The notes under the pieces are model-generated. The model was given only the letters and a program-made list of their open reading frames with translations. It was not told where the DNA came from and ran no database searches. DNA of 64,000 nt from Astrocystis sublimbata (Eukaryota; Ascomycota; Sordariomycetes; Xylariales; Xylariaceae): the NCBI GenBank assembly GCA_022453515.1, contig JAJNNY010000017.1:372001-436000 (forward strand), given 5' to 3'. Of the stretch, positions 33,805-44,246 are shown piece by piece (position 1 is the first letter of the stretch; each line of letters begins with the position of its first letter). A program made the translations under genes and the position numbers.

Positions 33805-34780
33805 ATGGAGAACCTGCTATCCCTCGCTTTTGACAACCTTTCGTCGTACGACGGCGGCAAGATCCGGAAAGGCCTGCGCCAGGTCGAGAGCCTGCTGGCC
33901 AACATCTGCCTCTCCCGCCAGGACACCAGCAGCAGAGACCGTCGAGCCTCCGTCGCGCAACCGCAGGACTCGCACCCGAACAGCAAGGATCTGAGCGAGC
34001 TCACCGACGACCCGGCCTTTTACGAGTTCTTCAAGCTGCAAGAGGGATTCGAGTGGAATGTCGCTGTGCGCCTCGTCACCACGCTCGATCGGCTGCTGGC
34101 CAAGGGCGGCGACGGATCCAACGATCTCCTCATCCTGAATGCTCTGGACCTGATCCAGGGGGTCATGCTGCTCCACCCGCCCAGCAAGGCCCTCTTCTCG
34201 CGCGAGATGTACATGAATGTATGGAAAGCCCCGCCTTGGTTCCGCGCTTCTTCGTCTTTGCGGGCTCTCGTTTGGGCTAACAGTGAGCGTGTTGTCACGA
34301 TAGCTTCTCCTCGACCTCATAGAGCCCGACTTCTGTCCCGCGATCCAGTCAGCGACTCTTCTCACGCTCGTCACCGCCCTCATCGACACCCCACAGAACA
34401 CGCGGACCTTCGAAAGCCTCGACGGCCTGCTCGCCGTGACCTCGCTCTTCCGCTCGCGAGGCACGAGCCGCGACGTCAAGCTCAAGCTCATCGAGTTCCT
34501 CTACTTCTACCTGATGCCCGAAGTCCCATCGATCCCGAGCGCCACGCCCCGCGACTCCCTACCGGGGTTATTGCAACGCAGTCCCAGCAAACTCGCCAAG
34601 GCTTTCTCATCCTCGGCCGGCGGTGCCAGGGACGAAAATGGTCGGCCGCGATCCGCCGGCGAGACTGCCATCCGCAGCCAGGCAGAGAAACAAGCCCTAC
34701 TGGGCCGGCACCTGAATAGTGTTGAGGAACTCGTCAAGGATCTGCAGCAAAACACCTTGTTCAACGGTGTCGTTTCGTAA
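33805..34780 (+). CDS. Cdc14-type SIN component
   Basis: Two exons, 33805-34218 and 34304-34780, phase 0; 296 residues. Starts MENLLSLAFDNLSSYDGGKIRKGLRQVE. Recognisable family stretches: DDPAFYEFFKLQEGFEWNVAVR, NALDLIQGVMLLHPPSKALF, LLLDLIEPDFCPAIQSATLL, NTRTFESLDGLLAVTSLF and LKLIEFLYFYLMPE. This is the cell division control protein 14 family of the fission-yeast septation initiation network (the Sid1 kinase partner), not the budding-yeast Cdc14 phosphatase: no CX5R phosphatase motif is present. It is expected to act at the spindle pole body to trigger septum formation. The C-terminal 90 residues are Ser/Pro-rich then helical (LNSVEELVKDLQQNTLF). Confidence 0.88.
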
Positions 34781-35163
34781 CGAGCGACTGACTCGTCTAC
34801 GCGGCCCTGAAATTGCGTCTCTGACTGCATCGTTGTGCCTTGCTTCGCTATCTTTTCCAGCTTTTTATTGGTCTCATATCGTTGCAAATGGAGCGGCACC
34901 TGCCTGTATTGACACAGGCTGGATCTGGGAATATTTGTTTGTAGCGATGATCATTGTACATATCCTCTCTTGCGAGAGAAATCAAGGAGTTTCTGGTGTT
35001 GCGGCGCATTGGGCGCATATAGCACTGATTGGATGGAGGATACATTGCAGTTAGGGAAACAGCAGTACAGTCGGATGCAATAGCTACAAGACATTGGGCT
35101 AATACTGAGAAATTTCGTCGCGCTCCCCCCTATCGAGAATTCCACCATATGCCCAGTCATCTA

Positions 35164-36639
35164 TCACATCCTCGGAGACCACGACCCCTTTTCTGTCGGG
35201 TGCCCTAGCTCATCAGACTTCAAGGACGAGGGAGTTCCGAGGCTACCCATCAATTCAAAGCGACCCTCGGTGGAATCCTCCACCCGAGTCGGTGGCTCAG
35301 CCGTATGAGCCGCTAGTTCATTCTTCCTTGGCCCGTCGCCATCTTCCTGCGCCTCACTCTCGCCCATTTCGACCGGCCTCAGTATGTGGTCTGGGTGGTA
35401 TGGCGTGACACCCGCCGTGGGTGGTGTCGCATCGTGAATGGGATTGTACGACGCATGCCCGTTCTCTTCCCGGTCAGTGTACGGGCCGTCTATCGCGTCG
35501 GGCCCGATGTAGCCATATTCGTGCGGGTAGGAGCTTCCGTTGCCGTCCGAGAAGCCAGACCGGGGTGTGTACGGCGATGTCGGGCCGTTATAAAGAGAAT
35601 CGCCAGCGTCCGGGTCTCCTACGCCCGACTCGGCCGCTAGCTCGGTCGTCGTGTTGCGCCGCATCTCGGGCGCCGCCACGCTGGCGGTGCCTCTGGTTGG
35701 CGGCCGCTGCTGCTTCCGCCGGCGGATGCACAGCCAAGTGACAGCAGCGATGATGATGGCGGCGCCGAGGGCCACACCCACGCCGATGCCCGCCTTCGCG
35801 CCACTCGAGAGGGCGTGGGACGAGCTGCCGTTGTCGAAGATCGACGGGTCCGGCGCGCACACGGCCATGGAGGAGGCCGTGGCGACGCTCTGGAAGGTGC
35901 AGATGGAGCCGGTATTGCAGCAGCCTCCCCCTTCCGTCTGCGCGCACGTAATCTGCGAGATGGTGCATCCCGATGGTATCTCGGGGATGATGCTCGAGAT
36001 GGAGGTGGTGGATGGGGTTGGGTCGGCGATGCAGTTGTTCCCCAGCGCGCATTTGAAATTGTACGGACAGCATTGCCCGCCAAACGCCATCTCGCACGAG
36101 AAGGACGCCTCGTTGCAGGCGCGGTTGCAGCATGCCGCGTAGGTGGATCTCGACATGACCGAGGTCACCACCATATCGCTCTGTGGCTTCCCAGCCGAGG
36201 TCGTCGTACCAGCAGGCACCAAAGCCGTCGTCGTCCGGTTGCAGTACAGCTCGTTGGGTCCGCATTGCGAGTCCGGGCATTTCACCCCCAGCTGGCAGCA
36301 TCTTGGCTCCCAATGCTCGTTCAGGTAGCAGTACCGGTCGTTGTCGCAGCAGGTGTTCGGCGAGTCTACCTCGATGCAGCTGTGCTGCCCTGCCGGACAC
36401 AAGTTCTCCTGGCGCGGGCTGAGGGCGCCGCCGAGCATGTATTCGGGGTTGGGACTCAGGAGTTGGGCCGGTAGCGCTGGTGTGCCCTGGTACCAGCGCG
36501 GCGCGAAGCCGTTGCCCGCATCGACGGGGAGCCGCGTCGCATTATCCAGAGCGTTGGGGCGGGGCACTGCGCCGAGGGCGAGATGGATTTGCGGGTTGAA
36601 GAAGAGAAAGAGGAATGTTGAAAAGGAAGACGCCGCCAT
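35164..36639 (-). CDS. Cys-rich single-pass membrane protein
   Basis: Uninterrupted frame of 491 residues. Signal peptide at residues 1-23 (FSTFLFLFFNPQIHLALGA). The ectodomain, about 24-285, has more than 20 Cys in pairs (CPAGQHSC, NTCCDNDRYC, RCCQLGVKC, AACCNRAC, QCCPYNFKC, GGCCNTGSIC), suggesting several disulfide-bonded modules. Ser/Gly linker, then a transmembrane helix at about 290-312 (GIGVGVALGAAIIIAAVTWLCI) followed by RRRK as stop-transfer. The cytoplasmic tail of about 175 residues is Pro/Gly/Ser/Tyr-rich and acidic. The layout resembles fungal surface sensors or adhesins, but I recognise no named family. Transcribed away from the gene-poor intergenic at 36.7 kb; its 3' end converges with Cdc14. 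Confidence 0.75.
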   Translation of the reverse strand: MAASSFSTFLFLFFNPQIHLALGAVPRPNALDNATRLPVDAGNGFAPRWYQGTPALPAQLLSPNPEYMLGGALSPRQENLCPAGQHSCIEVDSPNTCCDNDRYCYLNEHWEPRCCQLGVKCPDSQCGPNELYCNRTTTALVPAGTTTSAGKPQSDMVVTSVMSRSTYAACCNRACNEASFSCEMAFGGQCCPYNFKCALGNNCIADPTPSTTSISSIIPEIPSGCTISQITCAQTEGGGCCNTGSICTFQSVATASSMAVCAPDPSIFDNGSSSHALSSGAKAGIGVGVALGAAIIIAAVTWLCIRRRKQQRPPTRGTASVAAPEMRRNTTTELAAESGVGDPDAGDSLYNGPTSPYTPRSGFSDGNGSSYPHEYGYIGPDAIDGPYTDREENGHASYNPIHDATPPTAGVTPYHPDHILRPVEMGESEAQEDGDGPRKNELAAHTAEPPTRVEDSTEGRFELMGSLGTPSSLKSDELGHPTEKGSWSPRM

Positions 36640-37480
36640 TTGATGGGGGCAAGGGGACCTTGCCCAGCATATACTACAAGACCCTGGGCCTTATAATTGA
36701 CGGCACTTGCATGAGAGTCAAGACCCCAAGGACAGATAGAAGATGCTAAGGGATCAGGCGATTCGAGGATATTCCATCAAGTGAAGCTCGCAGAACGGTA
36801 AGCCGGGCATCTAAATATAGTCTGCGCCTTTGATGTTGATTGAGGGGTTTGGATCTTTTATTGTGTTAAGACAAAGCCGAAAGAAGGCTGCCATTGAGAG
36901 AAGCAGTATGCCCATCGCCACGCAAGGCGCTTCACTTATTTTATCTGCAGCCTGGCTGACCCCGGCGGCGAGGACCAACACGAAGGCAGCCCGCGGGCGG
37001 GAAGGGGTGGTGGGTAAGTAACTTGCTGACAATGTGGATGGTGTGGTAGGTAGGTAGTATCCAGCATCCACCAGTACGTGGTCGGTCGCCGATAGGTCGG
37101 CGTCGTGAGAGGCCACGGCATTGTATTACCACGCTGGATCACTATAAGCGATGCAGACCATGCTTGCTTGAATTGTTTCTCATTGGTTCCGCCCGCATAC
37201 CTACCTACCTACCTATTACTGCTCTTGGTTACGCTTCAATTGGAACCTGGCAAGGTTGGAGTTCTGATGGGATTACAACACTGGGCATCCAGGCCCGCCA
37301 GGTTAGCCTATGCTATACAGACCTGGTAGTTATGTTGACTATTTGCAAGTTCCATGTTCGTTATAACAATAAAGGGGGGAGAGGCGAGTTGTTTATTCAG
37401 GACTGTATGTACACTTGCGCTGTGGCGGCGCAAGTGTAGGTTGGCCCAGGCTTCCCAGTAACTACTTACTTAGTATCTTC
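36640..37480. other. Intergenic region with TACC repeat
   Basis: No gene recognised. A (TACC)n run at about 37198-37214 and GTAGGTAGGTAG at about 37046 belong to the recurring TAGGTA word family. Confidence 0.5.
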
Positions 37481-39408
37481 CTAGATACTCCAGTCTCCAT
37501 TGCTCATAAGCTGCGATATTATACCCGCAGCTTGTTCCTTCAGTTCGCTTTCGACATTCCAGTCTTCATATATATGCCCCTTTGGCAAGTTGGTATTCTC
37601 AAACGGTTTACCCTCCTGCAGATGGCCCAGCGCGGCTGCGAAGTTCTCGCGGGCATAATCCTCCGGTTTGTGTTGCCACATCCACCGGCCAAGTTGCCAA
37701 ACTCCCTCGAATGGATTCTTGCCCTCGTCGAGCAAGCTCATGTCAATGTGATGAATCTTTTGACGGCTCACGATGCCGAATCGTTGAATCACTGAAACTC
37801 GCTGGTATCGCAGCTTCGTATGTACCTTGACTGCCCAAGACACACGCGCACTTCCGCCTTGGTATAGGCACTCAGCTAACGAGATGCCATCCTCCATCGC
37901 CTGTGTCGCACCATTTCCCGATGATGGTAGGAACGCATGTGCGCTATCACCCAGCTGGACGATGCGTCCGCCCTTCGATGCCCATACAGGCTGCGGATCA
38001 CGCCAGGTAAGCTTCCAGTCGATGAGCGCGTCTGAGGGCACCTGTTTGACCTATACCGCTGGGGTCAGTAAATCCCTCTTATAGATGCTCATGAGGGCAA
38101 TTTATGCCTCCATGAGCTGCCACAAACGGGAATAAATGGCTCCATGGAGATACATACAAAGTCCATGATCTGCTCGCCCCAGTTGGTATGCTCCGACAAC
38201 ATCGCAACAAGCTCTTCGGCTGGGATCGTGTTGGCCCACGACTCCTTCGCACTGCCGTCTTCCTTATGCGTGAATGCAACACCGATTTTATCGTGCGTGA
38301 GCAGGACGAGAAGATGCATATTTTCACTGTATGGCGTGTCAGAAATCGATTATACGAAGACCAAGTGTTCACGGCACTAACCCAGCATAAGTGCGAACTT
38401 CGGGAGTTTGGCCAGGCCTCAATAGTAGCTCGGCACCTCGCGATCCGGGAGCAATACACTCAGGGCTGAATGCCCCCCTGATTACCGCGTAACCGCTGCC
38501 CACAAAGGGCAGGTGATGGCCTGTTATGATCTCATGAGACTTGGTGCCAATGCCTTCAGCGGCAACAACAACGTCACCCGTGAAGACTTCGCCTTTGGTG
38601 GTGATAACGCGGGCCTTGCCAGAGTGACCATCTTCCTCGTAGTTTGCAACTTTGTGGCCGTACAAGATTGGAATGCTCAACCCTATGACCTGTGAAGTTA
38701 GCGAACCATGGCTCTAGGGTGTTCTCGGAACTCCTACATAACCCTGTAGAGCTTGAGACTATTCACTAGTCTGTTTGAACGACTTGTTTGCTACCCGTCA
38801 GAAACAAGCAGGCGTCCATCAAAGTGACTTACGTTTGATCTGGTCTTCCAGCATTTTCATGACCTGAGAGCGCAGCTTCATAAAGCCGACAATGGGAACG
38901 TCTTTGGCAGCATGTGGCGCCGCACCAACACTTCAACCGCCGGAGTCAGTACTCGCCATGGCCATCCAGATTTCAAGATTTTCTTATAAATTGCGTGAGT
39001 GCAAATGTCTCAGGGGCACATACATAGCCCTGAGACTTGCCGGGAACAAAAGACTCCAGGGATTACACACCGATTCCACTCAGGTAGTTCGCTGACCACT
39101 TTTCGACCATCCGGGCTGCACCACCAGATTGGCGAGTTCCAGGTTGTCTTGTTGTATTCCGCAAGCATAGTCGGATAATAGTGCAGCGTTGAAAGGGCAG
39201 AAGGGCCGATGGCAAAGAAGTCGCCGAGACTCGACAAGGCATCGTTCTGCTCTAGAATCTCGACATCGATGCCCTTACGCCAACACTCCAGGGCGGCGAA
39301 CATGCCACCAATGCCAGCGCCAGATATCACGATCTTGATACCTGTACGAGGTTGACGCTGAACGCCGTCGGTGACTTCGACGGGTCGCGATGGTAGTGAC
39401 TGGGCCAT
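37481..39408 (-). CDS. FAD-dependent monooxygenase (salicylate hydroxylase-like)
   Basis: Five exons, 39408-39071, 38930-38833, 38682-38382, 38326-38158 and 38050-37481; all phases close; 491 residues. Group A flavoprotein hydroxylase features: GAGIGG dinucleotide fold at 30-35 followed by EILEQND, DVVVAAEGIGTKSH (the DG-like motif), and GRIVQLGDSAHAFLPSSGNGATQAMED with the FAD-phosphate GD pair at 336-337. These NAD(P)H-dependent enzymes hydroxylate or epoxidise aromatics and secondary metabolites; fungal salicylate-hydroxylase-like members are often in degradative or biosynthetic loci. The substrate cannot be read here. Two of its four introns are introner-like elements (copies A and C). 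Divergent from the zinc-finger regulator at 40291 across 0.9 kb, so co-regulation is conceivable but unproven. Confidence 0.87.
38051..38157 (-). mobile_element. Introner-like intron, copy C (monooxygenase intron 4)
   Basis: 107-bp phase-0 intron, GTATGT...ATAG. Hairpin arms are GCTCATGGAGGCA and TGCCCTCATGAGC: both arms differ from copies A/B/D, yet they still pair, a sign that pairing is conserved. The loop keeps the TAAATT word of copy B. 3' block: TACTGACCCCAGCGG. Shortest copy. Confidence 0.72.
38931..39070 (-). mobile_element. Introner-like intron, copy A (monooxygenase intron 1)
   Basis: 140-bp phase-2 intron, GTGTGT...GAAG. 5' block AATCCCTGGAGTC, hairpin arms GCAAGTCTCAGGG and CCCCTGAGAC with a short loop, and 3' block TACTGACTCCGGCGG before the acceptor. 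Removing it joins LPEWN-R to VGAAPHAAKD in frame. Confidence 0.78.
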
Positions 39409-40290
39409 ATTGAGGCGATACTGCGTGATTTACAGAATGAGAATAACTAGTAAGAGAACAGCTGTTCCTCGTTGTAAGCGTAGATGATAATGTAAATGCA
39501 AGTAGATGTTGAGGTTTGCATGCTACCTCTTATACCCAGCAGCAGCTTGCCAGCCCAGCCATCTTGTCTGTTCGGGATGCTTAATCAAGCCGTCTTTGCA
39601 ATCTACTGCGCCTCGCTTTGCAGAACGGCACCCGATATTCTGCCCCATTTTCGAGACCTTCCAGAAATACTCGTGAAAAATTAGAGTAAATGCTTGAAGC
39701 ATTCAAGAGTGAAAATGTAGATGACTAAAGAAGTAACCAAGCTAATGATCTCCCTGGTTCCCAGGCAAATGTCTCCATCTTTAAGGCTATTCAACTTATT
39801 CTAATTGGGTGAATAAGCCTAGCCCCTGCTGATATGCCAAGCCAGGCTCCTACATATAGCCGTAAAGGGTAGGGAGAGATATGTACATAGTAGATATACC
39901 TATTGCTAGGCATTAAGATGATTAATAATAGATCTCTAGAGCAAGGTTTTAAAAATCGAAAAAAGAACATTGAGAATGAAAGAAAATATCAATGCTTGAC
40001 TACTTTAACATATAGCTTAGCGGCTCCTTCTTCAAACTCGGGCATGGAATTGGATTGTTATATGCTTGTAGAGAGTACTTAGAGATGGGTCGCATTTGTT
40101 ACCTTAACTTGTAATCCGAGAACGCGAGCTGCAGTAAGAGGCATACAAGTTAGGTCTAGCGGAACTGGGGGTGTTGTTCCATGTACTGGACTGTAGAGCG
40201 TACTCGTAAACTCACACACGCACTGAGAGCCTTCATACCACAATACCACCCCCTGGGCATTCATTCTCGTTCCATATCCGAGTTGCAACT
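39409..40290. other. Divergent promoter region
   Basis: About 0.9 kb between the monooxygenase (-) and zinc-finger (+) starts. A+T-rich at about 39770-40020. No gene recognised. Confidence 0.5.
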
Positions 40291-41853
40291 GTGTTGTTCG
40301 TCCAAGGCATGACTCGAACCGTCAAACCACCACTGAAAAGCTCGAGTTCCATTCTCGGCGGGCTGCTAATCCATCTGCCAGATTACGGAGTTGTGATTTG
40401 CAAGGGCTGCCGCTTTGCCATTCAGCCCACCGCCTTTTCTAGTCATCTCCAAAATCACCATATTCTACGCTCCGAGCGTCGCAGCATCCTGAACCAATTA
40501 GACACCCTACGCTTACTGCAACCGGACCGTGTTGGAGTTCCGACTTCCGACTCTCCTCGCGTCTCGGGGTTGCCGGTACTGTCCGGCTGCAGGTGTGCCG
40601 CCTCCAAATGCAAATATGCTTGCACGTCTGTAAAACGCATGTGCCAGCACTGGAGCGATGTCCATGACGAGCCTAACTCGAAATTGATCAAGTATCGTGA
40701 AGCTAAGCTGCAGACGTTCTTCAGAGGCAACAAGATCCGCTATTTTGAGGTCGAGGGGCCCAAGGAACCCCAATGCTACGAGCAGAAAGAGAGCCAATCG
40801 GCGATTGATGATGCCAGCTCCTTGTCACCGGGTGACGCGGCGGGCGAGTCGCTTCGTGCAATACAAGTGCCACCCATAGACACTCAATCTTTGCTCTACA
40901 TGCATCACTTCACAAGTCACTCGTCCAGACTCCTCAATAGGGGCAACGAGAGCTCGGACTACTGGTCAGACACAGTAGTCAACTCCGATGCTCAAAAGCA
41001 CCCTTTTCTGATGTATAGCATACTATGCACCTCCGCTGCCGATAAGGCTCGCAAAACCATCGATAGCAAGGAGAGACACAAGCACTTGCAAGCATCCATC
41101 TCGTATTGTGCTGGCGCAATATCAGGTTACCGTGCTGCTGTCGCACGCCCTACAAGAGACAATAGTACCGCATTGATAGTATCTAGCCGCCTTCTTGGGC
41201 AGCAGGAGGTGACTCATGATCTGATCAAGAGCCAGGACACCGATCATCACTTCACAATCGAAGATGTTATAGAACATCTAGTCCTTCTCCGCGGTTGCAC
41301 CGACTTGATGATACAACTCCAACCTGTCCTGCCCCCGAACTCGCCTTTCCGCTTACCGAGAGAGACCAGACTCGGGCTGATGAGGATTGAGGAAAACGAC
41401 AACACTGACATGCCCTCAGATCCAGGGTGCGTTCCGGCCGATATTTGGCTGATTCTCGAAATACTTGCACCTAAAATGGAAGCTGCAGGTCTTCTGCCAG
41501 AATGCGAGGCTCCCCTGATCAAACGCGTCATCAACGCGCTTGCCTGTGCAGTATCACATGTGTATGATGCCAAAGAAGACGAGTTCGGCTGGGCAGGCTG
41601 GAACGCTGTCGAAGGTTGGCTACGCTCGCCGCTCGTCTCGGAGGAGCTTATTCCTGCATTGAGGACAGCGCGTCCCGCTGCGCTTGTTGTGTTCGCTTCC
41701 TGGGCAATACTCCTTCTCAGAAGACTAGAGCGTGTGTATGATTGGATGACGGGTCTGTCAGAGTGGTTTGTCCGAGTGGCGATCACGGCAGGACAAAGTA
41801 CTCAGTTGAATCATCTTGTGAGAGATCTCTACGATATTGAATGTACCTTGTAA
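40291..41853 (+). CDS. C2H2-type (OrsD/DUF3505-like) protein with regulator-like C-terminus
   Basis: Uninterrupted frame of 520 residues; the Met at residue 7 (MTRTVKPP) is an alternative start. Residues about 28-60 read GVVICKGCRFAIQPTAFSSHLQNHH, a C2H2-like unit typical of the fungal OrsD/DUF3505 family. A second unit at about 98-125 is CRCAASKCKYACTSVKRMCQHWSDVH. From about residue 195 it resembles the C-terminal region of fungal transcription factors of the Upc2 type (DTQSLLYMHHFTSHSSRLL, then HPFLMYSILCTSAADKAR). The C-terminal half is helical with conserved Trp residues (DEFGWAGWNAVEGWL, VYDWMTGLSEW). Probably a nuclear DNA-binding regulator; target genes are unknown, the divergent monooxygenase being a candidate by position only. 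Confidence 0.68.
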   Translation: MLFVQGMTRTVKPPLKSSSSILGGLLIHLPDYGVVICKGCRFAIQPTAFSSHLQNHHILRSERRSILNQLDTLRLLQPDRVGVPTSDSPRVSGLPVLSGCRCAASKCKYACTSVKRMCQHWSDVHDEPNSKLIKYREAKLQTFFRGNKIRYFEVEGPKEPQCYEQKESQSAIDDASSLSPGDAAGESLRAIQVPPIDTQSLLYMHHFTSHSSRLLNRGNESSDYWSDTVVNSDAQKHPFLMYSILCTSAADKARKTIDSKERHKHLQASISYCAGAISGYRAAVARPTRDNSTALIVSSRLLGQQEVTHDLIKSQDTDHHFTIEDVIEHLVLLRGCTDLMIQLQPVLPPNSPFRLPRETRLGLMRIEENDNTDMPSDPGCVPADIWLILEILAPKMEAAGLLPECEAPLIKRVINALACAVSHVYDAKEDEFGWAGWNAVEGWLRSPLVSEELIPALRTARPAALVVFASWAILLLRRLERVYDWMTGLSEWFVRVAITAGQSTQLNHLVRDLYDIECTL

Positions 41854-42409
41854 CGTCAACAATATTTCTCTCATCAGCTGTGTCTCTCTATTCGAGACTG
41901 GAAGCATCTCCACTGGCATCACTGTTGATGCGCCTGGTATATTCACAATAGTACAGCTCAAGTTGCAAGTCAGTCATGGTATGTCGTACATGACCATGAT
42001 CGCGTGTGGCCTCAAGTATGCTTCAGGTGTACAATTTGATAGCATGATGGATGTACATGGCAGTGCACGGGCCTTGGATAAGTGGGTGGGCTGAGAGTAG
42101 TCGAAAACAAAACGCAGGCAATACCCGCGCAAGCGTAGCTACGAAAAGGAAGGCATCGAACAGAGATGTTTGATTTAGTATATGAGGTGATGCATGAGTC
42201 GGTTGCTTCCTTCTGTCCCATTCCCTCACGCAGCCGAATGTAACTTCTCCTCCGATCATCAGACTATTTGAAGAAAGCACGAGGCTTATCGAGGTCGGCA
42301 TGCGTTTTTGCAAACAGCTAGATAGTCACAACATTAACAACACCTACAACATCGGAAATCCAACAAGAACCAATTCAAAAGTTTCGTTATCTCAGTATCA
42401 ACCATCACC
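41854..42409. other. Intergenic region
   Basis: About 0.55 kb between two plus-strand genes. No gene, repeat or RNA recognised. Confidence 0.45.
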
Positions 42410-44246
42410 ATGACGCTCAGCACGGAGATAATCCATCGGATCTGCAATCTGCTGGTTTTAGGCCTACCTCCGAAGCGGCCTTGCCGAACGTCTATACGCT
42501 TTAACAGAGCAGAGCATTTTCGCCGTACTCTATGGAGTCTGTGCCTGGTTTCGCGACGAATTGGCGCTATTGCAACCGAGTATTTGTACAAAGCTGTGAT
42601 ATTTGAGTCAACCGAGCAGCGGGAACGTTTCAAGCGAACCATGACCAAGAAACCAGACTTTCGTGGTTATCCGCAATGCATGTTGCTCGAGGACAACATT
42701 CCACTGGCGAGAGTTATGAAAGATCTCGAATACTATTTCACCCTACTTCACTCGATCTGCTCCATTCCAACTGAGTCTTACGACCGAGAACTATCTGGAT
42801 TGAAGTTGCCGGCCTTGGTCTCGAGAGACGCGTTATCGTCACACCACTTTCTTCGCCAGATGCGTTAGTTACACTGCAAATTATATCTCCAGTAGATGCC
42901 ATTCATGGTGATACCACTAACCCATGGTGTTTTCCAGATGCTATGCTACCTCGATTGCAGGACACCTTGATTATATATACGTTCTCCAGCTATCCCCACC
43001 CCATCCCCCTATACCCTAATATCGAGTTCTTTGCCAAGATCGCAAGTCCCCCATCTTTCTTGGGAAGGAAACGACTGTTCCGAATATGTTTGGGAAGAGA
43101 CATGTTGTGGGTGAAGAGTTCCAGTGGGTTGAGGTTGTGTTTTCAAATACGTATCACCTCCTTCGTCGCAAGCAAACCTCGGTTCCAGGACCTCAGGTAT
43201 TTGAATATGGAGAATGTGGTACTATATGAATTCAGCAGTCAGCGCTATGCCCTCACAGAAGCTTTTGACGAATACGGTTGGTGGGAGTGGCGGGGACCTG
43301 AAAATAAGCTTCAAAGCTGGATATATCGCCTCAAAGCACTACACATAAAATCTGCAAAGGTCGGCTCCAAAAGACTCCCGGCCATCAAGCATCTCGGCGT
43401 ACTACGTCAGCTTCTCTCTGGTTGTAAAAATTTGGTAGAACTCGTGTGGGTGTCTGTAAGTGGTTCCCCGAGTCATCATTGATAACCCTTCCAGATCGAG
43501 AACAAGGAAAGTTCCTATAGACACGGTGTCAGCGAGTTTCGATAACACATGAATATCGTCGAATCTTCGGGTTGAATTACGACTGATATTGAGTCCTACA
43601 GGGGGATTTTCAACTACCTCCCCATGAAGATCCAGCGAGTGCTCTGATGGGACTTCTTCGGCCACTCGCCAGTCGGCTACGGCACCTCGCGATCATACTG
43701 TCGGGCAGCTTGCATGGGCCGCTCAATTTGTCCAATTTTGTATCGCTGGTGTATCTCTGGGCTGGCATCGAGGTGTTCACAGCTCAGCCGCGATACTCCA
43801 CAACCATCGCCGTTCAGTGGGGGCACCAACTGTGTCTCTTGCTTCCCTCGAATATCAGACACCTGCATTTGGTATACTGGGACTATACACGTCTCATACC
43901 ATTATATACTAGATCAGAATGGCTACGTTCTACTGTCAATGTGAAAAGATTCAATCGGTTTCAAGCCGGCGTCCTCCGACACATTGCGGCCTGCGGATGT
44001 TGCATATGGGGCGCTCAGCTACTTCCGCCGTGGTTTTCTTCCGGCTTGCAGTACATTGCAACCGAGGGGTGCCGCTCTGTACCCAAATTGATGTCAATCA
44101 ACATTGTGCAACCGTGCCCTGGCATTTTACCGTCGGGTCGCAGAGGGCAATTGATTGAAGTTCAAGGTCTGGCGGATGCATTCGCCTCTATTAATGTGAC
44201 CTTCAGAGCGATGATCACAGAAGATGTTGACGGATTTAGATATTGA
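42410..44246 (+). CDS. F-box-like protein
   Basis: Three exons, 42410-42863, 42938-43455 and 43602-44246; all phases close; 538 residues. The N-terminus TLSTEIIHRICNLLVLG...LCLVSRRIGAIATEYLYKAV matches the F-box pattern (LPxEI..I...L....L..LxxVSR.....A...LY). The remainder has leucine-rich strand-helix alternation without regular LRR spacing (RFQDLRYLNMENVVLYEF, VLRQLLSGCKNLVELVWVSV, LRHLAIILSG, IRHLHLVYWD), as in many rapidly evolving fungal F-box proteins that recruit substrates to SCF ubiquitin ligases. Substrate unknown. The last intron (146 bp) is long but shows none of the introner signatures. Confidence 0.7.

Noticed and set aside
33805..34780. Cdc14 dual-specificity phosphatase
   Set aside because: Shares only the name; no HCxxxxxR active site, and the sequence matches the SIN-pathway Cdc14 family instead.
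35588..36474. Long frames on both strands overlapping the Cys-rich membrane protein
   Set aside because: Shadows of the 491-codon frame; the translations are Arg/His-rich without domains, and the real frame has a signal peptide, paired Cys and a TM helix.
38683..38832. Monooxygenase intron 2 as a degenerate introner copy
   Set aside because: It has an AGTCTCAAGC word and a small CTCTAC/GTAGGAG stem, but the 5' and 3' blocks are absent; similarity is too weak to claim.
24787..41853. Terpenoid biosynthetic cluster (GGPP synthase, hydrolase, monooxygenase, regulator)
   Set aside because: No terpene cyclase, P450 or transporter, large unrelated genes in between (Cdc14, Cys-rich membrane protein), and the synthase looks like the housekeeping type.
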